Positions 34,889-47,103 of a stretch of 64,000 nucleotides of DNA are shown piece after piece. Position 1 is the stretch's first letter, and every line of letters begins with the position of its first letter. The position numbers were made by a program, and so were the translations under genes. The stretch lies in NCBI GenBank assembly GCA_014529385.2, contig CM043953.1:67884372-67948371 (forward strand). Reading direction: 5' to 3'. This DNA comes from Adiantum capillus-veneris (lineage: Eukaryota; Streptophyta; Polypodiopsida; Polypodiales; Pteridaceae). Under the pieces are notes generated by a model, which worked only from the letters and a program-made list of their open reading frames with translations, was not told the DNA's origin and searched no databases.

Positions 34889-35584
34889 ATGGATCTTTGG
34901 AATTGCTTTGTTATGCTAGGTGAACAATGCTTTCAACAAATCCATTGTATCCCGATGGGCTTCTCATGTTCACTAGTCATGTGCAATTTGTACCTGGCTT
35001 TTTTTGAGTATAAATGGATACTTAAAAAGTTGGAGACAACTGACACTACCATTGATCTTACACAATTTCAACACACTTATAGATATATGGATGATCTACT
35101 AAGCTTAAACAATCCCAGCTTTTCACAATGCTTATTGTTAATCTATCCTGATACTCTTAAGATTGAACCAACCTTTATGGAGTACCTTAATATTGACAAC
35201 AAAATTGTTGTTACTAAAACAATTTTCTTAAATTTGGAGTTGACACTCTATTCTCTGTTTACTAGGAGTTATATCACTGAATTCTCCTGGAAGAGAGACA
35301 AGCTACACCTAGGCTTGATTGAATTTGTCAGAAGAAAGAGTGATCGTCCACGAAAGATAGCAATAAAAACTTGTATGGGCATGATATATCTCATTATGTA
35401 TTCATCCTCAGACTCTTTCATTGTGTTTCAGGCAATGTGTCATCTTATGAAGAAGTATGTAGCAAATGGGTTTGCTATGAAAGAGCTGCTTGCCACTATT
35501 AGGCATTTTCTTAATAAAAACTCTCGGCCATTATGCTTGGCTGAAAAAGAGATGATTATTGAAATTTTGGAACTTATTCAATAA
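34889..35584 (+). pseudogene. RT of the CxC-type element, palm to thumb, copy 1
   Basis: Open frame with HCIPMGFSCSLVMCNLYLAF (motif B), catalytic YRYMDDLLSLNN (motif C) and LLIYPDTLKIE, then IEFVRRKSDRPRK near the C-terminus. Upstream, in another frame (34420-34720), lie KFRWILDASNCI and motif A as SANITQFMKTYP, where copy 2 has VDITQCYENIP. The catalytic Asp of motif A is therefore Asn here. This and two stops between 34473 and 34889 make copy 1 inactive. Confidence 0.82.
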
Positions 35585-35609
35585 TACACTGGTTGTAGGG
35601 GAGGTCTCA

Positions 35610-35664
35610 CCACCTAGTGATGACGCTCCTCACTAGATGGTAGGCCTTTCCCTGGGTAAGGGTG

Positions 35665-35667
<3 letters not shown>
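35610..35667 (+). other. 3' stem-loop and G-rich terminus of the retroelement
   Basis: A stem of 10 pairs out of 11 (35610-35620 with 35630-35640, arms CCACCTAGTGA and TCACTAGATGG, loop of 9) is followed by TAGGCCTTT and CCCTGGGTAAGGGTGGGT. The next base begins (CT)n. Copy 2 ends with the same layout and a near-identical G-rich motif. It is likely the RNA 3' end recognised by the RT. Confidence 0.75.

Positions 35668-35722
<55 letters not shown>
35668..35722. repeat. (CT)n microsatellite at the element 3' end
   Basis: 55 bp of CT directly after the terminal GGGTGGGT. Another CT tract follows at 35881-35928 within unrelated sequence. Confidence 0.95.
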
Positions 35723-35724
<2 letters not shown>

Positions 35725-35880
35725 TATAGAGGATATGAGACTCTTCATCCATGGTGTTATCCTGGGGTTTTCTTTCACCCTTTCCAATCATTGACTACAA
35801 AAAAATAGCTCACCTATTTGGAATATATCTTGCTCTCATAGAGCTTCCAACCACAAAATTTGTGGATTAGAAGGGAAAGG

Positions 35881-35927
<47 letters not shown>

Positions 35928-36090
35928 TTCACTCTACATCCTGCTAGAGTCTCAGACTTTCTATCCTGAATTATCATTCTGTTTCTCTCAGGTTGCTTTC
36001 AACCTTGATAAAATATCTCTTTCTGTGTCTCTTGCTCTTTCTCCCTCTCTCAGTATCTGGTTATCCCTCTAGAATAATCGGACTCTGTAG

Positions 36091-37672
36091 CTAGTATTTC
36101 CATAATGTATGACTTGGATATACTTTGACCCTTGGCAATCATGGAGTTGCTTGGTTTTCCAACTATACATAATACATTGTGCTCTTCTTGGGGATAGAAA
36201 CTGCTACCTACTGGTTACCCCATTAAATGGGTCTTATGCATGAACACCCTCTTAGTTAAAATGACCTTGTAATAGATTTTTTTTCATTATGGATTTTTGA
36301 TTTAACCTTTGATAGTGGATCTGGTCGATGTGTTTACTTGATTTCTCTGATGATCTGAACGTGGGTGAGTTTACTGTCTTTCTCTCCCATTTTTGACGCG
36401 CTCTATTTGGGGAGGATGGTAGCCTGGATGCCGCGCGATGCTTGAGGAAGTCGGTGGCAAGTTAAAGCCTCTCTGCCATCGCGTGATCTTCTATAGGTCT
36501 ACTGAGCTGATCCGAAGCGGTTGCATAGCCTTATAAGGTGAGCCACAGGCTCACTTAGTTTTCATTCTACAAGAAATTTTGTGTGTGTTCTCACATTGCG
36601 TGCATAACCCTTCAATAAATACATTCTTCAAGCAACACCTGAGGGCTCAGAAGCATGGCCCCCAACAGGAAATTTGTGGTGGATTCTACTACGGTTAGAG
36701 AAAGGTTTTTTGATGCAAAAATTTTATAATGGTTTTTTTGTGCTCTCCCAAATGGAGGATGTCTGGTTTGAATTTAACATCTTTAACTACGGGCATTGGT
36801 TAAATGAACACATAAACTTTCAAACAGATTGAAGGGAATTTATTAAGCGCTTACGGTTGGGAATTGAGGCAGGTTGTTGTATTGCTACTCACTGGTTTTT
36901 CTTATGAAGGTTTGATTGGCATAAACTCGTAGGGTTGGGATTGAATTTTCCAGCTATTGGCTAATGTTTTGACCTCGTACTGCTGCTCTTGGAAATTCTC
37001 TTCGGATTGAGTTGTTATTGCATGAAGTTGTTTTATTGGGGTTAGATGGGCCAACTAAGCTGGCACCAATTACGGTTTGCACAACCTATTAGCTACCGAT
37101 GTATACAGGCCAATTGTAAGGTATTTTTTACAGATCTTGGGTCGTATTATGATGTACTATCTGCTACCATGGATAATTTGAATACTGGGAACTGTTTTGG
37201 GGATGGTTCTGGGTGGTTTTGGACAGCCAGTGCCATAGGTATTGATGACATAAGGGTTGGTATGACCGGCTTGAGCTGCTCTTACTGCTCCTATTTGGGT
37301 GGATCTAGTTAAGGCTTGGCTTAGCTTGACTTTGGGAAATGACGGTGTAAAATCTTGCCAATGCTCTTTTGGTATGAGTCTTCTCAGCAATCTGAGGATT
37401 GATTTGCTAGCTGGTCTTTATGGGCAGCTAGCTTGCATGGTATAAACATTTTTTTGCCTTTATCTTTATGTTTGTCTCCCCCTCTTTGCTGAGATGAGTA
37501 GAACTTGGTACTGATAGAATGCTATGGCTGGGAATTGAAATTGTAAGTAGGTTGCATAAAGCATCATATGGTTGAAGCTTGTTTTGCTGGTTAATCTATG
37601 GATCACTCACTAATGATTCTACTGTTTCTGTTCTCTACGGATTAGTAATGGTCATAAAGACTCTATTGAACA
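36091..37672 (+). repeat. 1.58-kb direct repeat, copy B, truncated
   Basis: Second copy of 28439-30030. It begins at the same base as copy A but is not joined directly to a CT tract, and it ends at CTATTGAACA where an LTR-retrotransposon fragment starts. It is the 5' part of a second, truncated element of the same family, or the next unit of a tandem insertion. Confidence 0.88.
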
Positions 37673-37777
37673 GCCTTGAATTGACTCGATCAGTGCCACG
37701 AAGCACCGAGCCTCGAGAAAATTGTTGTCGCCGCTGAGAGAGCGCCGTCGTTGCCAAGTTGTAGCTCTGATACCAAT
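37673..37777 (-). mobile_element. Start of an LTR-retrotransposon internal region with PBS
   Basis: On the minus strand the LTR end is followed by two bases and TGGTATCAGAGC (37764-37775). This is the primer-binding site complementary to the 3' end of plant initiator methionine tRNA, typical of Ty1/copia elements. About 90 bp of leader follow before the sequence joins repeat copy B at 37673. Confidence 0.85.
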
Positions 37778-38007
37778 TGTGAGTGCATGTGTGCGTGGAT
37801 GCATGCGTGCGTGCGTGGTGCGGTGCGTGTGAGGAAAGGGAAGACTCCACAAGCGCCCGGTGTGGGTGGAGCAGCCACTCAAGAAAATAAGAGTGAGGTG
37901 CTCTTTATTCTCATATATATGAAGAATAAGGGTATGTACACATGTGGGCGGCCAGCCGGCCACAGGATGTCCGTCCCGAGCAAAAGCGTAGCGCCTTTAC
38001 CCCAACA
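37778..38007 (-). mobile_element. 5' LTR of a Ty1/copia-type element
   Basis: 230 bp beginning TGTTGGGGTAAAGG and ending CACTCACA on the minus strand, so it has TG...CA ends. It contains a TATA-like CATATATATGAG and the polyadenylation-like AATAAAG. The primer-binding site for initiator tRNA lies two bases past its end. The rest of the element is missing. A short LTR this close to a truncated partner suggests recombination. Confidence 0.8.
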
Positions 38008-38009
38008 AG

Positions 38010-39950
38010 CTGAGAGCTAAAAATTTTAGCGAAAGGTTCATCTTTCCTCTAAATCATGCACACCTACCTCCCCACATTTGAAGGCTACCTTTAGATCTCT
38101 AGCAGCTTTACTAGGAACCACACCAGCACCATCGTTTGCTCGGCCTACATAGAAACTACAGTCACACCTAAAAAACTACAAACTCAAAAAGCAAGCTTAA
38201 AATTACCTCTGACAAAGGATAGAGCCTTTTTTATAGAATTAGAAGAATTCAGGTGGTCCTGACATCCTCATCAGCACTCAAATCGTCAGGTACATCTTCT
38301 TACATAATGTATGGCAGACAAGGAACCGCCGTGTGTTTGAAGGAGGTCTTGAGGTGGCAAGCTTTGCAGAAATTATACAAGAAAGCAAAGTGCTAATATG
38401 GACGCTCGGATGCAAGAAACACTCGGAGGATTGGTCTAGGACTACTTGTGCTTTGTTGACAGCAGAGGGCATGCCTAGGACGGGGGGAAATCTTGGCTAT
38501 TGGTAATTAAAAGATCTTAGAAGAACATGATAGAGGACCCTATGTATCAAGGATAAGGGGACGAGTTGGGTGGGATGGCTGCCCTGATAGCCGTTGTAAT
38601 TATAGTCCCTGGATGACGTCATGGCTCAACAAGAGTATGACAAGACCTTGTAATTATTTGGGTTGATAAATATAATTCACTCACAATTGTGAGTTTTGCT
38701 TTTTAAAAAAAGAATTAGAAGGAGAATATTTTTTTCAGCTTGCATTTCGGATTGAGAAACTTGGATGGTGATGTACTCGATACACCAACCACATCAAGCG
38801 AAGGCTTGGCATCCACAAACGAGATAGGAGAAAGAACTCTTTCCACCTTCTTATTACTTTCGTATATATCATCAATATTTTTGTTCACCAAGGGATCATT
38901 CTCCACATCTAATTGAAAAACAGAGTAAGATTCAAAAGATTCGAAATCAAGGAAGAAAGATGCAAGGAGCTAACCATCCATAATGGATTCCATTTGAAGC
39001 TATAACAAAGGTGATGATTAGGGAGAAATATTAATTGATTAATATAAGGAACCAACAGCCTAGCATGAGCTTGACAAGGTTGCAACTGCTAAGACAAGCT
39101 AACAGAGCTGGAATATGTAGCCAAAGCATAAGCAAATAACAACCTGCAGCTGTACATAAGCTGGCAGAGCTAAAACATGCAACTGTTCAAAGTTGACTAA
39201 GCTTAAACATGCAGCAAGAGCATAAGGAAAATAGGCTCGCAAGGCTAAAATGTGCAGCAAGAGGGTACACAAGAGACAGAGGCTTGTGTCTCTATAAAGG
39301 TAACACAATTTAACCACAAAAGAGTCAAGTTATATATAATAGAATGGCCTTTTCACACCAAGTTTTGGCACCACATTCAAATACCTAAAACTAGAAAAAA
39401 GTAGAGAGGATAGAAGAGAGCACCATAAAGAATTTATTTCAAATGAAGTAATGGAAGGTTTTCGTTTATAGGAGAAAAATATTAAAATATTAAGCCTATG
39501 ATTATTTTCTAGCACTTGCCCCTTAATGCTTTGATAAGCAAGAAGAACAAAAACTGTGCGGTCACTCCCTAGACTCCAGAAAAGCAATGAGCACTCAATC
39601 ATCTAGCTCACCCTCAAGGAAATTCCCACATCCAATAAAAATGTGACACATGCACTCATGAGCTGGCTTTTAACTTGCAATTGGATATAATCAGCAAACT
39701 AGTATGTGACCCGCGCGATGCTGCAGCCAAGGAAACAATGCCTCTATTCTCATAGGGCTATCTTCTCTTCCAAGTGAAACACTGTCAATACTCTCTTCCT
39801 ACACGTATATCACATTTATAAAAGTGGTGCATGACACGACCTCTTAATAGATGCTGCAAAGCATTCTTTGATACCAAGATTGGAAGCTTCTCATAGACAT
39901 TATTTTTCATGAGCTGCAAGCCCTTGTTCAACAAACTTAGGAGTGCTCTA
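38010..39950. other. No recognisable gene
   Basis: Only short ORFs without motifs. Nothing resembling the neighbouring retroelements was found. Confidence 0.5.
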
Positions 39951-39960
39951 ATCCTATTGG

Positions 39961-39961
39961 G

Positions 39962-40037
<76 letters not shown>
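39961..40037. repeat. Compound (GT)n(TA)n(GA)n microsatellite
   Basis: Three dinucleotide repeats in direct succession. Confidence 0.95.
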
Positions 40038-40038
<1 letters not shown>

Positions 40039-40269
40039 TTCCTTCATTTGGTCTACCTTGATCTAGCAATGCTACCAAGCTTGATTATAGAGATTAGATA
40101 AGTTAGCATGGTGTGAAGAGATGAAATCTAAGAGAATTCAATGTAATATTAAAACTTTTTTTTTTAAATGGAGTGAGTTCTAGAATTGGTTTCAATGATA
40201 GGAACGCAATTGAATTCAATATCTCTGCTCCACTCTCTTACTTGCTTCTATCCTTGTACGTATATGGAT

Positions 40270-40388
<119 letters not shown>

Positions 40389-40495
40389 TTGAAAGAAAGA
40401 TTTGTCACATATGTCTTGAGTTTGTCACATTTGTCACAGAGAGGCATCTTGCTATTGTTCCAATATTGTAACTATGACATTCAAAGTTTCTATGC

Positions 40496-40496
<1 letters not shown>

Positions 40497-40529
<33 letters not shown>
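40497..40529. repeat. Poly-C tract of about 33 bases
   Basis: Pure C run, one of several long G/C homopolymers in the window. Confidence 0.95.
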
Positions 40530-40630
40530 ACAAACCCTCTAGTTGAAGTGACTATCCGAGGTGGACATTTAAAAAGGAGAAGCAAACTCCTTTTTCTCAT
40601 TTTTTTGAAAAGAAAAATATAGATGACTAT

Positions 40631-40631
<1 letters not shown>

Positions 40632-40686
<55 letters not shown>
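40632..40686. repeat. (CT)n microsatellite
   Basis: Pure CT tract. Confidence 0.95.
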
Positions 40687-40688
<2 letters not shown>

Positions 40689-40864
40689 ATCGGATAGATA
40701 TTTGAGATCTCATTGGATGTTCCTACAACATTTCAAAATCTCCTTTTATCAAGACGTGTGTGTGTGTGTGAGAACATGAAACAAAAATAAATGTATTCTT
40801 ACCCATGTTGTGAGATATATCTTTTGGGATTGTTCAGATGGCATTAAAAATTTTCTTCTTGTTT

Positions 40865-40867
<3 letters not shown>

Positions 40868-40922
<55 letters not shown>

Positions 40923-40949
40923 TCCTCCTCCTCCTCCTCCTCCTCCTCC
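40868..40949. repeat. Compound (CT)n(CCT)n microsatellite
   Basis: CT to about 40920, followed by a CCT trinucleotide repeat. Confidence 0.95.
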
Positions 40950-43780
40950 CCATAGATATTCACTTTTGTTGAAGGCTTGTCTTGTAACTTTTAAAGTCAC
41001 TTTAGATTATTGCTACACACGAGTATTTTGTTATGTCTTCCTCTCTCCTCTTGTGTCATTTGTTGGAGTTTTCTTTTCAGCACATTAAATACGGCACTTA
41101 ACAATTGTCCTCCAACAGCAAAGAATGGGGCTCCTTTGAAACAAAGCATGTTTGTACAAAATTACACCAAAAGCATGCACAGGGTCCCCTACAGGTACAG
41201 GAACACAAGGCAATCACCCAAAGCAAATTTGGACTCCAAAATCTTGTCCAAAGCAAAGATTTTGTGAAGTGGCTATGAAATTGCAAAAAATGGTCTTACA
41301 GGTGGACAAGATGTCCAATTGATGCATGCATAGGCCCAACAGGTAGCCCAAGACATGGAGAACCCACAGATATGCTCAAATGTCAAAAAAGCCTCAGGTG
41401 GCAGCAACCGCGGTTACTGCCAATATGCTCAAATTGACCAAAACAAGATACCCACACCTAGGCCATGGCAAATGGAGTCCAGGGGTGCCTTCCAGCAAGA
41501 AAAATGGATTTTCTAGTCTCCCTAACACAGGTTGGCAAGTACAGGTTCTGAAACAGAAAATTGGCATCAAAAGGGTCAAAAATTGCGCGAAAGCCGCGAA
41601 TTTTGGGACCACTAGCTCAACAAAACCATTTAGAACCCAAAAATCAATCCACATAGGGAAAAAATATCCAAAACTTCAAATGGCCATAGGATTAGCGTTT
41701 TTCCTGAAAACAAGCCTAACGACAAGGTCATAGGTGCAAAATCAAGGATGAGCACTCCCTTAGCTCAAGAATGTTGCTAGGAAGCCAAACGGAAGATTCT
41801 AGTCCATGCAAAAACCATAACTAGGACTTCCTTCAGAAACTTTGTTGTCTAGGACATAGCATGAGATGTTTCCATGCACTAGTCAGGTCACCTACACCCT
41901 CGGATTGACATATTGTATGTTGGTTTGAGCTCTCGCTTCACTACATCGTCCGATCACGGTGATCCACCAACACACACGTCCTCTTAAAGTCATCTATCAT
42001 GTGTCTAATAAAGGCTTTATTTTTCAGTGCCGCCAACATTTGTAATCCATAAAAAAGTACTCCAAAATTAGGTTGGAGAATCCCTTTGTACATGAAGTAG
42101 GACACCTTGCATCGGTCCCATTAGACAGGTTATAAACCAAGTAGGGATCAGTCAAATTAGAACAAAATTACAAATTACGTTATTGACTAGTATAAAGCCA
42201 TGTGTATATACAAGGTAGGCATAAATTTGTAAACAGGAACCCGCATAGATTTATTGAATGAACCAAACTCCAATAACCATCCAATCACAAACTCCAATAA
42301 CCATCCAGTCGAACAATGTGGCAAGGGTAGGGTCTGTGTATGCCAATTGGGATGCATGCTTGTGTGTGAGGGCATTAATGTAACTTCGAGTCAGCCAGTG
42401 GGGACTCAGCTAACCCTATCAATGAAAGAGAATCTTATTCCAGTAATTCCTAATGATCAAACCAAGACCTTGCCATAGAACATTGTGATACTCTCTATGT
42501 GTGTTATGGATACTATGAGCCAGAGCAAGCTAGGTAAACGCCAAGTCCGAAGTTTCACAGAATAATGCAGTAAGTTAGTAGGTATGATAGAATGGGACAT
42601 TATCTTCTACCCATGTAGATATGTGTGTGTGTGTGTGTGTGTAGCTGTTTAATCTTAACTAATAGGACATAATTGAATTTTCACATTCAAAAGATAGCTG
42701 GCCAAGGAACAATGAACACATATGTACAAAAATAACTCAGTATTAGAATTATTTAGGTACAATGATTGTAGGAAAGAGATCCTCTTTCAGTTAGACTAGT
42801 AGTAAAAGAACTTCCCCGTTCCTCAATGAGTACTTCATCAAAGTAAGGTTGCTTGCCAAAGAAAAGAAAACCCTCCAAGATAGGATAGAGTCCTTACCTG
42901 CATCCATCCAAACAAGACAACAATTTAGTTAGCCTTGGATGTGTTTTACAGGTATTAATGGACCCTATCAGTTGTTATCCATGTCCATCTTACAGATTTT
43001 ATTTACTTTAGACAAGCTAGGTTATTTATTAGAACTTGTATGATAGTAGTCTTTACTTATTACATCAAGAATGAGTGTTACCTTCTACCTTTTACACTGA
43101 GCTTGTGAAGCCCACTAAGAATCCATATATCAATTTAAACATCGTGAGATTTATTTATTTAATCATAGCTTGGTAGCTATGCTTTGCAATAGTAACCATA
43201 TACTTACCTTTAGGAGTAACAATCTCAAGGTGTCATTGGCATTGCTTTATACAAAGAGAGGCCAAGAACGACTTTAATTGTGTAAGACGCCCAATCTTTT
43301 GTTCAAGAACCAATGGTACCAGAAGAGGGTAATGAATAATCTCCCTTTTTACAACCATTAAAATGACAATATGACCAATCAACAGAGTATCGAAAACTCC
43401 ATCTATACTTAGTGTACTCATAGATCACCAGCCATAGCTTCATGCCAAAGCCGAAAGTAACAGCTATGTACTTACCCTCAGAATCCCAAGTTATTAGTAT
43501 CCCACAAAGAATGGTAGTGTACAGCCTTGTTTGAGTATGATTCCTTAAAGCTTCAACAGTCATAAGTGCTTTAAAAAAACACCTCATCCTTTTATTTCAT
43601 ATGAAATCCCAATGGTGATATTGTACATAGGCCCAAGTGTGGCAACAGTTTATCAAAGAGAAAAGACCAACAGTTTTCGAACCTGCCAGTCATGCTCCCC
43701 CCCTTTTTTTTATTAAATAACATTGAATATCCAAGAGATTTCTGCAGTGGTTACGACCAGAGCAACCCATAAGCTAACAC
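40950..43780. other. No recognisable gene
   Basis: A 117-codon plus-strand ORF (41380-41733) and a 94-codon minus-strand ORF (43303-43587) have no motif I recognise. A short GT tract lies at 42625-42643. Confidence 0.5.
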
Positions 43781-43797
43781 ACTTGTATCAGCAATTT

Positions 43798-44480
43798 ACT
43801 AGGTAGATATGATAACTAGTTAGTGAAAATAACAACCCTTAGCTGCTACCACAAAGCCTATATCCTCTTGCTAGAAACACACAGTTCTTGCCAGTGTTCA
43901 ACAGAAGTCGTCACCAAATGCAAAACAAGGTCCCAAGACCCAAGCCAACCATGCGATGGCTCAAAAAAGATTTTTCATAGTGTATAAAGCAGCCCTTATT
44001 GGCTAGTTCAAAGGAACCCTTTACCTGATACACCTGCAGCGGCAATATGCCAGGTAGATATGATAACCATTAGTGAAAACAACAACCCTCAGCTGCTAGC
44101 ACAGAGCCTATAACTACTTGTAAGAAAAAAATTCATTCCGTGCCAGTGTTTCAACAGAAACCGCTAGCAAGTGAAAAAAAATGAGGTCTCACGCCTCCAG
44201 CCAATCATGCGATTGCACAACAGTTTGTTTAAGAAGGATCGTTATATAGTGTAACAAGCAACCCTCGGCAGCTAGTACAGAGTCAAGTACAACCACCTGC
44301 ATCAAACTATGTTCTGTCCGTGCAAGTATTCAGCAGAGACCATCCCTATTTTTAATGCAAATCGAGGTCTCAAGACCTAAGCCATTCATGCCATGGCGCA
44401 AAAGTTTGTTCTTCTTATGCTCATGAAGAATAAACAGTGTATAAAATAGACGGCTCCAATCTTTATCAACCATGCATAGC
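43798..44480. repeat. Degenerate tandem repeat, about 230-250 bp, three units
   Basis: Units begin near 43798, 44050 and 44262. Each has AACAACCCT(T/C)AGCTGCTA-type sequence, then CAGTGTT(T)CAACAGA, AAGGTCCCAAGACC or GAGGTCTC, CCAATCATGCGAT and CATAGTGTATAA. The order is preserved while the sequence has drifted, so this is an old local triplication. Confidence 0.8.
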
Positions 44481-44929
44481 ATTGCAACAAAAAACAGACC
44501 AAAACCGGAATTGGTAGTAAGGTAAAACATAACACTTGTGTTGCTTGAGCTGCAAGCTCCATTTATTTAGCAAGTTCAAACAGTGGCGAAAATAAGCAGA
44601 AAAAAACCTAATACAAGGCTAAGTGAGGGCCATAGTATGCCCTCACCTCAGTTTATATAGGATGGTGTGCACGCTCCCAGAGCAAGTAGGATGAATGCAT
44701 TCGGCCGCCCTCAACTGTGTGAGCCTGCAAGTGCCATCGCCTGGGGAGGGCGATAGAGAGTGGACAGGGGCCGCCTACCCCGTATGATGATAGCACTTAT
44801 TCTTTCACGCTTTGTTTAAGCGGGGGTATTGTCCCATTATAAGGTGGTTTTTAGTGGCATAGCAAAAAGGTATCACTACTATGCAAAATTGGGGGCGGGG
44901 GGGGGGGTGTTGTGAGGGTTATAACCAGT

Positions 44930-44936
<7 letters not shown>

Positions 44937-44993
<57 letters not shown>
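44937..44993. repeat. (GT)n microsatellite at the 3' end of element copy 2
   Basis: 57 bp of GT directly joined to the terminal motif of the minus-strand retroelement. Confidence 0.95.
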
Positions 44994-44995
<2 letters not shown>

Positions 44996-45061
44996 CCGCC
45001 CTAACCCAGGCACCACACACAATGGGTTGGTAGTAGGCCCATTGTGTATGGGCCTACTACC
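44994..45061 (-). other. 3' stem-loop and G-rich terminus, copy 2
   Basis: A perfect 14-bp stem (45029-45042 with 45048-45061, arm GGTAGTAGGCCCAT, 5-base loop) is followed on the minus strand by 18 bases and CCTGGGTTAGGGCGGGT. The next bases are (AC)n. The G-rich motif differs from that of copy 1 at only two positions. The stem has a different sequence but the same place, a sign of a conserved RNA structure. Confidence 0.8.
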
Positions 45062-46352
45062 TTATAAGAGAGATGAGACTCTCTTTTTGAAACAATAGTT
45101 CAGGCCAGTTATGTAGAAGGAGAGCTTGTATGATAGTGTTCCGGATCTGATTCTGATCAAATCTGCTATAGCAGTATTTTTTTCACTAGTACAGATATCT
45201 CTTCCCAAGCCAAGGAAGGGGTAGATGAAGAGTAGAAAATTAAGTGAAGAAGGCCAATATAGGAGCAAATAGAGTCTTTGTATGGCCTATTGCTATTTCT
45301 TTTAATGAATTCTATGTGGGGTAGCTTAAGAAGATCCTTTCTCTAGATAAACCTAAGGTCATATCCACCTGTAGATGGGGAGTGAAGGGATATTGAAAGA
45401 TTAAGAAATTGGACAGATTTGCAAAAATCCCCAAAAAATGTCGAATTATTTGGGAGGGAAGTAGGCTCAATTTTTAGGCAGTTCGGGTAAATTAGACCAA
45501 TCTCATTAGAGAACTCCCTATTGTTAATATTAAGCAAGTCATCCATGTATTTAAAAGTATGATTAAATAGTGGAAGTTTTTTATGGTCAATTTCCATGTT
45601 CTTAAGACACCATCTGTATTCAAAGAAAGCAAGGTAAATATTGCACATAAGTGGTGAGCAAGAGAAGCCTATAGGGATGCTGAGGCATTGGTTAAAGCAG
45701 CTGCCGCTTGAAATAATAGTACAGTTATTCAATAGCCAAGAAATATAGGATCAAAGTTTTGATTCATTGAAGTGTAGAGGGTGCACAGAGTGAGATGCTT
45801 GAATCCATCAAGTTTCTTAGATATGGAAATGAAATGATATTTTCTCTTTTTAGCATTGGTAAAGGCTAAATTAATAACCTTGGCTAAAACAGCCTTAAGG
45901 CCGAGATTCCCATTAAGTGGAATGTTTTCGTAGCATTGTGTAATATCAACGGTAAAGATGTGGAAGATATGTTGAGGAAGGTTAAGTGTGACTTCTGTAG
46001 CGTTTTTAGTTAACCAGAAGGGATTATATTGGACATTTAGGAAATCCTTGCAGATTGTTTGCTTATCTGCACAAATGAGCTCAAATTCTACGAGAATAAG
46101 GTCAAGGCAAAGAGTAATATCTTTGGTGTTATCAGAGAAGATACAGTTGGAGGCATCAGATATCCATCTGAACTTATGTTTGTGGAATTTATATGTAGGA
46201 AATATTACTGGTAACTTTGTGTTATTTACCGAGTTCCCAAGCAGTCCTAAATGTTTAGAAATCTTGTTAGAGATATTTTGAGGCGTATTGTCACTATGAC
46301 AGAATTCTTTACCGGATACTCGATCCCAAGCGGCTTTCCAAGCCAGGTATTT
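45062..46352 (-). pseudogene. RT of the CxC-type element, copy 2
   Basis: From a TGA near 46352 the frame is open through LPVIFPTYKFHKHKFRWI, SDASNCIF and motif A FTVDITQCYENIP, down to a frameshift at about 45745. The ORF 45343-45732 then gives motif B IPIGFSCSPLMCNIYLAFFE, motif C FKYMDDLLNINN and IYPNCLKIEPT. Both catalytic motifs are intact. Below 45343 the tail IEFIKRNSNRP is legible in other frames. This copy is close to coding competence but is broken in at least two places. Confidence 0.85.
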
Positions 46353-46800
46353 TCACATAACAGTGGGACAATTGGAGATTTTTTCAAGCCCGACCTCAAA
46401 CCATTTATCCAAGATTAGTTGAAAATCAAGAGCTAGTTGAGATGTAAGCCAAGAGCTATCATAAGAAATCCATTTCTTAGGAAGTTGAGAAATTCTATGA
46501 AGGAAACATTCCTTCACTAATTCCTTTAAGTCCGGTAGGACTATCATCTCCAGTCGGAGAGCACTGACAAGGTCAGTGAGGCAGCTAAGTAAAGTTGATA
46601 GGGCAAGGTAGGGGTTTTTTGGAAAGTTGGGTATATGATTGAGCCCTTTGGCCAATAGCTTACGTATTGTGGCATTATCAATAATGCTGAGATCCTGGGT
46701 GCAGACATGGTTACCAATTCCTTCAAAATTCCTGCAGAATGTGGCAAAATGAACACATGTACAATAAGGGATTGCTTCTTGCCAAAGAAAGTCATTATTT
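46353..46800 (-). pseudogene. CxC linker domain of the retroelement, copy 2
   Basis: A single open minus frame reads DFLWQEAIPYCTCVHFATFC, then NHVCTQDLSIIDNATIRKLL and AKGLNHIPN, followed by an alpha-helical-looking stretch to CPTVM and a TGA. The Cys-x-Cys-x6-Cys and His-x-Cys positions coincide with copy 1. The frame continues in the RT after the TGA, so CxC and RT were one protein. Confidence 0.78.
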
Positions 46801-47103
46801 AAAACTAATCCTTTTATAGGATGATGATATCTTCATCCTATGAGAATATTGTCAAGCAGTTTATGATTCCCAAAAGTTAAGTCAAAGCACTCACAAAAAA
46901 GACTTTAGGTTGAATCCAATCGAGAAGTACATTGTGAAAGAGACAGTGTATGTAGATAGCACCACATTTCGGATCTTCTCTGCTGAGAATTCTTCTTCCA
47001 CATGGGTTTGTAGAGACCTGCAATACATTCATGGGTTAGATTTCAGAAAGTTTCTGATGGTACGAACCCTGCCTCTCCCTCTTGTAAAGCTATGAGTTTT
47101 TCC
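46801..47103 (-). pseudogene. Decayed stretch between ORF1 and the CxC domain, copy 2
   Basis: One minus frame gives PCGRRILSREDPKCGAIYIH and then CLFHNVLLDWIQPKVFF. This aligns with ASGKLFLCKEENQKKRIVHC and HFANHILDLF of copy 1. The Cys-rich GAIYIHC beginning is reminiscent of a GIY-YIG endonuclease, which related elements carry at this place. No full catalytic set (GIY...YIG...R...E) can be shown, so the assignment is tentative. Confidence 0.4.

Larger units (their letters stand above)
28439..35667 (+). mobile_element. Microsatellite-flanked CxC-type Penelope-like element, copy 1
   Basis: Proposed full element. The left end is at the (CT)n tract 28415-28440. A leader of about 4 kb without coding capacity follows, then ORF1 (32460-33428), the CxC domain and the RT (to 35584). 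The 3' stem-loop and G-rich end are at 35610-35667, directly joined to (CT)n at 35668. CT on the same strand at both ends is what insertion into a CT tract would give. That the leader belongs to the element is inferred from the second copy of its first 1.58 kb at 36091. All coding parts carry stops or shifts, so this copy is dead. Confidence 0.6.

Noticed and set aside
29402-37312. 88-codon ORF kept in both copies of the 1.58-kb repeat (29402-29668 and 37046-37312), suggesting a small protein
   Set aside because: The copies differ by about 13 residues, and most nucleotide changes alter the amino acid, as expected for neutral drift between recent duplicates.
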